NCBI RefSeq assembly: GCF_003640665.1
Contig: NZ_QQXL01000006.1
Location: 1-64,000 of the forward strand
Source of the DNA: Galactobacter caseinivorans
GTDB lineage: Bacteria > Actinomycetota > Actinomycetes > Actinomycetales > Micrococcaceae
Direction of reading: 5' to 3'
DNA length: 64,000 bases
In this document: piece after piece, positions 61,240 to 64,000 of the stretch
Layout: each line of letters begins with the position of its first letter
How positions within the stretch are numbered: position 1 is the first letter of the stretch
Made by a program: the position numbers and the translations under genes
Notes under the pieces: model-generated
Told to the model about the DNA's origin: nothing
Databases searched by the model: none
The model's input: the letters and a program-made list of their open reading frames with translations, nothing else

Positions 61240-61409
61240 TGGGAGATGGCCTCGAACCCGAACGCCAGGCCCTCGCCGTTGCCGAGGCGTGGTGGCGCGG
61301 ATACCAAGCAGGAGCCGCAACCCGAAGTGTGGGAGCTACTGGACCGCGAGGACGTACAGCTGCAAATCGCGTTCGAGCGGCATTGCGCCTACTCAGACGG
61401 CAAACGTGA
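61239..61409 (+). CDS. Small conserved protein, frame A (56 aa)
   Basis: MGDGLEPERQALAVAEAWWRGYQAGAATRSVG and a short overlap tail; the counterpart of 26292-26462. Third-position differences support this frame in its first half. Confidence 0.55.
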   Translation: MGDGLEPERQALAVAEAWWRGYQAGAATRSVGATGPRGRTAANRVRAALRLLRRQT

Positions 61410-61545
61410 CGGCGTGAACGAGGAGTACCAGCGCTGGCAGAACATCCCGCTAGCCGCCTACTCCTACGCCCAAGGCTGGCACGCCTGCCGCGAGCAATAC
61501 GAGCGCACAGGCAAACTGCCACACCACCTCAGGGCCGTGTCCTGA
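61327..61545 (+). CDS. Small conserved protein, frame B (at least 72 aa)
   Basis: VWELLDREDVQLQIAFERHC to HLRAVS; the counterpart of 26380-26598, identical over the last 60 or so residues except N for H. Its start, or a frameshift link to frame A, is unresolved. Confidence 0.6.
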   Translation: MWELLDREDVQLQIAFERHCAYSDGKRDGVNEEYQRWQNIPLAAYSYAQGWHACREQYERTGKLPHHLRAVS

Positions 61546-61564
61546 ACCCACACACACTCAACCA

Positions 61565-61600
61565 GAGGCCGTGCTCTCCACACCAGGAGAGCGCGGCCTC
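61565..61600 (+). terminator. Hairpin before the replication ATPase gene of element 2
   Basis: GAGGCCG plus GCTCTCC (61565-61579) pairs with GGAGAGC plus CGGCCTC (61586-61600), with one mismatched pair. Confidence 0.6.
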
Positions 61601-61619
61601 ACCCATTCACAAGGAGACC

Positions 61620-62984
61620 ATGAACACCACCGATACCGTGCAGGTGCCCGCAGCAGATTCACCGCTCCCCGAGAGCGGCGCGGCCCTCATGGACGAGATT
61701 GCCAACTACTGGCGGCCCTATGTGCACGCGGCCACACCTAACGCTGTGGAACTGATGTGTCTTTGGGCTGGGCATACCTGGCTCCTGAACATCCCCGATC
61801 CAGAAGGTCCCGAACGTGAGGCTCTGCGCCTCTGGCGGACCGAGTATCGCAAGCGTGCCGCGGCACGGGTCAAAGAGTCCGAGATCATCGCTCAGATTGG
61901 CCCTGAGCCGCTTATACCCGATGATCCGCGCATGGACAAAGTGAAGGCCCCCCTGGGGCTGTTCACCTCCCCGATCCTGGCCATCAACGCGGAGGGCCCC
62001 GGGCTGGGGAAGTCTAAAGCCATGCAGGCCCTGCGCGGGCTCGGGTTCTCCTCCATGCCTATCCAGTACGCCACGACCGTTGCAGCCATGCGAGAGTTCC
62101 TGGCCGCCGGAGGCACGTTCCTGGTGGACGAGGCGCACCGTGTGTTCCGTTACGACCATCCTCAACGCTCAGAAGTAGAGGCCCTGATCAATGCTTCCTT
62201 TGACCTCGAAGGCGGCGGCATCTCCAAGATGGTTCAGAAGAAGAGCGGAGAACACGAACTACAGACCTCGCAAGTCTTCGCACCGTGGGCCGTCGCGGGA
62301 ATCAATATGCACATGCCCGCAGATGTTGAGTCCCGCATGATCTGGGTCAACATGACAAGAGGCGATGTGGCGCGGTGGGATGACCGCACAACACCTACAC
62401 CATTCCATTCCTATGGGATCCGGCTACGGGAGCTGTTGCGGCCGCAACTTGCGCTGGCGTTCGAGCACGACGCGGCCATGCCACCCGAACTCACAGGAAG
62501 GCTTGGCGACAAGTGGAGACCGCTCATCATCACCGCCGATCTGATCGGCGGGCGGTGGCCTCAAGTCGCTCGTGAACTCGCCGTGGACGCCATCAACGAC
62601 GAACGAGACGAGCAAGACGAGGTTCCTGAACAGGCGTTGCTCTACCGGGATTGCTTGGCGGTGTTCGAACCAGAGGAAGACAGACTCACCGGCGCAGTAC
62701 TGATCGAACGCCTACGTCCGCTCCAAGACGGAGGGCTGTGGGGGGATCGTTCAGGGCGGCCACTGAACACCACGCACGACCTCGCCAGACGTCTCAACTC
62801 CCGTAGCTTCCACCCGGCCCGGCCCAAGTCCAATGGCTCTAACCGGGCGTATCCAGCGGCTGCCTTTCATGCTGGATTGGAGCACTACAGAGAAGTGCTC
62901 CTGACTTCCCTGTCAGAAGTGTCAGAAGTGTCAGAATCCGCGCCAACACTGGGATTGGGGCCTGACACTTTGCCCCGGCCCTGA
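61620..62984 (+). CDS. DUF3631-type ATPase (replication-associated)
   Basis: 454 residues. Walker A EGPGLGKSKAMQAL (about residue 125), Walker B TFLVDEAHRVF, VAGINMHMPADVESRMIWV, and the DUF3631 signature DKWRPLIITADLIGGRWPQVAREL. Proteins of this type are found in plasmids and phages with helicase or primase roles. It replaces the RepA-like ATPase of element 1 without sequence similarity. ATG 61620 has AAGGAGA. The stop codon is the first three bases of an iteron. Confidence 0.8.
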   Translation: MNTTDTVQVPAADSPLPESGAALMDEIANYWRPYVHAATPNAVELMCLWAGHTWLLNIPDPEGPEREALRLWRTEYRKRAAARVKESEIIAQIGPEPLIPDDPRMDKVKAPLGLFTSPILAINAEGPGLGKSKAMQALRGLGFSSMPIQYATTVAAMREFLAAGGTFLVDEAHRVFRYDHPQRSEVEALINASFDLEGGGISKMVQKKSGEHELQTSQVFAPWAVAGINMHMPADVESRMIWVNMTRGDVARWDDRTTPTPFHSYGIRLRELLRPQLALAFEHDAAMPPELTGRLGDKWRPLIITADLIGGRWPQVARELAVDAINDERDEQDEVPEQALLYRDCLAVFEPEEDRLTGAVLIERLRPLQDGGLWGDRSGRPLNTTHDLARRLNSRSFHPARPKSNGSNRAYPAAAFHAGLEHYREVLLTSLSEVSEVSESAPTLGLGPDTLPRP

Positions 62985-63073
62985 CACTTACCAAGTGTCA
63001 GGGCACCAGCAAGTGTCAGCCAATATTCCCCGTGATCCCGGGGAAATTGACACTACTGACACTTCTGACACTT
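62917..63073 (+). repeat. Iteron array, candidate origin of element 2
   Basis: TGACACTT or its complement AAGTGTCA occurs at 62917, 62926, 62963, 62982, 62993, 63011, 63057 and 63066, with TGACACTA at 63048. Tandem members are spaced exactly 9 bases. Between the two halves lies AATATT and the inverted repeat TTCCCCG-N6-CGGGGAA (about 63026-63046). The array starts in the end of the ATPase gene and fills the gap behind it. Confidence 0.75.
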
Positions 63074-63104
63074 ACCTGATGCCCCTGCTCCTTCGACTAC
63101 CTCA

Positions 63105-63138
63105 GACGGCCCTCGTCCCCACGCGGACGAGGGCCGTC
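63105..63138 (+). terminator. Hairpin after the iteron array
   Basis: GACGGCCCTCGTCC (63105-63118) pairs with GGACGAGGGCCGTC (63125-63138). Confidence 0.65.
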
Positions 63139-63165
63139 CCCTTCCCCTGAAAGGACTCAAAACAC

Positions 63166-63372
63166 ATGGCCAACACAGTTTTCCGCACACCATCCTCCGT
63201 CACCGCCTACCCCAGCGACTGGAGGCAACCAGACGGAACCCGAGTCCCCGGCCTCACCCTCGTCCGCCGTGGCAAATCACTAGCGCACCTGGACGCCGCA
63301 GAAGCCACGGAGCTAGCCGCCTCACTCACCAGGCTCCTAGACCACCTACACGAGCAGGAGGCCCAGCAGTGA
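63166..63372 (+). CDS. Small element protein (68 aa)
   Basis: 68 residues: PDGTRVPGLTLVRRGKSLAHLDAAEATELAASLTRLLDHLHEQEAQQ, the counterpart of 28067-28279. GAAAGGA lies 11 bases before ATG, and the stop overlaps the next start. Confidence 0.65.
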   Translation: MANTVFRTPSSVTAYPSDWRQPDGTRVPGLTLVRRGKSLAHLDAAEATELAASLTRLLDHLHEQEAQQ

Positions 63373-63575
63373 ACACCCTTCCCACCGCCGAAGCCACTTC
63401 CTACCTGGACGTGCCAGGCCAACCCCGACGGGTGCGCATCACCTGCCCACGCTGCAACTACCCCCACACCTACGCCGCCCCCAGATACCGCACCAGCCCC
63501 ACCACCACACAGCTCTGCGGACTCACCGGCGCACTCATCCTCATCACCGGCCTCCAGCCACTACGACAGGACTAA
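63369..63575 (+). CDS. Small single-CxxC protein (68 aa)
   Basis: Almost identical to 28276-28476; differs at the C-terminus (TGLQPLRQD). CPRC and a later Cys are kept. The start overlaps the previous stop; here it is GTG. Confidence 0.7.
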   Translation: MNTLPTAEATSYLDVPGQPRRVRITCPRCNYPHTYAAPRYRTSPTTTQLCGLTGALILITGLQPLRQD

Positions 63576-63578
63576 CCC

Positions 63579-63851
63579 ATGTACCTTCGCCCAACCGACC
63601 CAGACGCCACGAGCTTCGAGATCTCCCACGGCGGCGTAATTCTCGCTCAGATCACACGATCCCAAGCCATGGCCCTCCAAGAACAACTAGAGGTGACTCT
63701 CGCCGCAACCCGCATGCCGCCACCCGCACCAAACCAAACCCCCGGGGACCTCAAACCCCGAGCCAACTGGGGACCAACACCCTCCAAACCCAAAAACACG
63801 ACGCCCATAGCGGGCATCATCGGCCACCTCAACGGCAACCGCACCAACTAA
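63579..63851 (+). CDS. Small element protein (90 aa)
   Basis: 90 residues. The first 45 follow the strand-then-helix plan (FEISHGGVILAQITRSQAMALQEQLEVTLAA). A Pro-rich tail follows (PPPAPNQTPGDLKPRANWGPTPSKPK) and ends HLNGNRTN. No known family. Confidence 0.6.
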   Translation: MYLRPTDPDATSFEISHGGVILAQITRSQAMALQEQLEVTLAATRMPPPAPNQTPGDLKPRANWGPTPSKPKNTTPIAGIIGHLNGNRTN

Positions 63852-63867
63852 CAGCAAGGACAGCACC

Positions 63868-64000
63868 ATGAACCAGAACACGTTAGAAATCCAGGCCGCC
63901 ATCCAAGGCGTTCGCAGCGCCGCCCGACAGCTCGACCTTCCATTCAACGAGTACCCCGCCCAACCCGACACCATGCCCACCCCGGCCAAAGCTGACATCA
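63868..64000 (+). CDS. Start of an element gene, cut by the window edge
   Basis: 44 codons visible: MNQNTLEIQAAIQGVRSAARQL, then FNEYPAQPDTMPTPAKADI, with no stop. AAGGA lies 9 bases before the ATG. Function cannot be judged. Confidence 0.55.
   Translation, partial: MNQNTLEIQAAIQGVRSAARQLDLPFNEYPAQPDTMPTPAKADI

Larger units (their letters stand above)
58166..64000. mobile_element. Integrated element 2, left part (continues beyond the window)
   Basis: The integrase lies just behind tRNA-Ser(CGA), so the left junction is probably within that tRNA's 3' half; the exact core cannot be set without the right end. Gene order equals element 1: integrase and repressor (minus), promoter, excisionase, three small-protein genes, replication ATPase, iterons, tiny genes. 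Blocks 60580-61545 and 63369-63575 are closely similar to 25590-26598 and 28276-28476. No virion genes are seen in the 5.8 kb visible. Confidence 0.8.

Noticed and set aside
62917-63073. CRISPR-like short repeats
   Set aside because: The units are 8-9 bases at 9-base spacing with both orientations, which is an iteron pattern.

Overview
The window is high-GC DNA from an actinobacterium, probably of the order Micrococcales. I base this on CarD, the SenX3-RegX3 phosphate sensor pair, an IspD-IspF fusion, a DUF2516 membrane protein, GTP-type PEP carboxykinase and many TANNNT promoters placed 6-7 bases before a start codon. I cannot name the genus from the sequence alone.

Layout. 1-503: leader-like sequence of a probable rRNA operon whose genes lie beyond the left edge (minus strand). 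504-5101: rlmB, cysS, ispDF and carD, all minus. 5246-8758: a lipoprotein, regX3-senX3, and phoU. 8854-21425: gpmA, a methyltransferase, two small membrane proteins, a PLP trans-sulfuration enzyme, tmk-holB-secreted peptidase, tRNA-Thr, an aldo-keto reductase and a GH38 mannosidase. 21557-22576: a quinone oxidoreductase. 32631-57714: FAD protein, S9 peptidase, tRNA-Ser(GCT), RecQ helicase, phosphomannomutase, a Roadblock-domain protein, a lone sugar-ABC ATPase, pckG, two tRNA-Arg(ACG), sixA, a winged-helix regulator, a two-component system followed by a two-gene glycosyltransferase operon, upp and tadA.

Two related integrated elements interrupt this chromosome, each in a tRNA-Ser gene. Element 1 (22815-32122, about 9.3 kb) sits in tRNA-Ser(TGA) and is bounded by a perfect 62-bp direct repeat. 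Element 2 (from tRNA-Ser(CGA) at 58166 to beyond the right edge) has the same gene order. Both have integrase and repressor on the minus strand, then excisionase, a block of small conserved proteins, one replication-type ATPase, iteron-like repeats, and a chain of tiny overlapping genes. Neither shows capsid, tail, portal or terminase genes in the part seen, so phage satellites or integrative plasmids fit better than full prophages. The elements share near-identical blocks but carry unrelated integrases, repressors and replication ATPases. Each ATPase has its own 9-bp-period repeat family at its 3' end, which is a candidate replication origin.

Other themes. At least 15 genes look leaderless, including both element repressors. 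One 19-bp palindrome (same arms, same spacing) occurs once in element 1 and once near the host two-component system. A folded intergenic repeat family flanks both tRNA-Ser integration loci. All homology and family statements are from reading the sequence; no database search was run.
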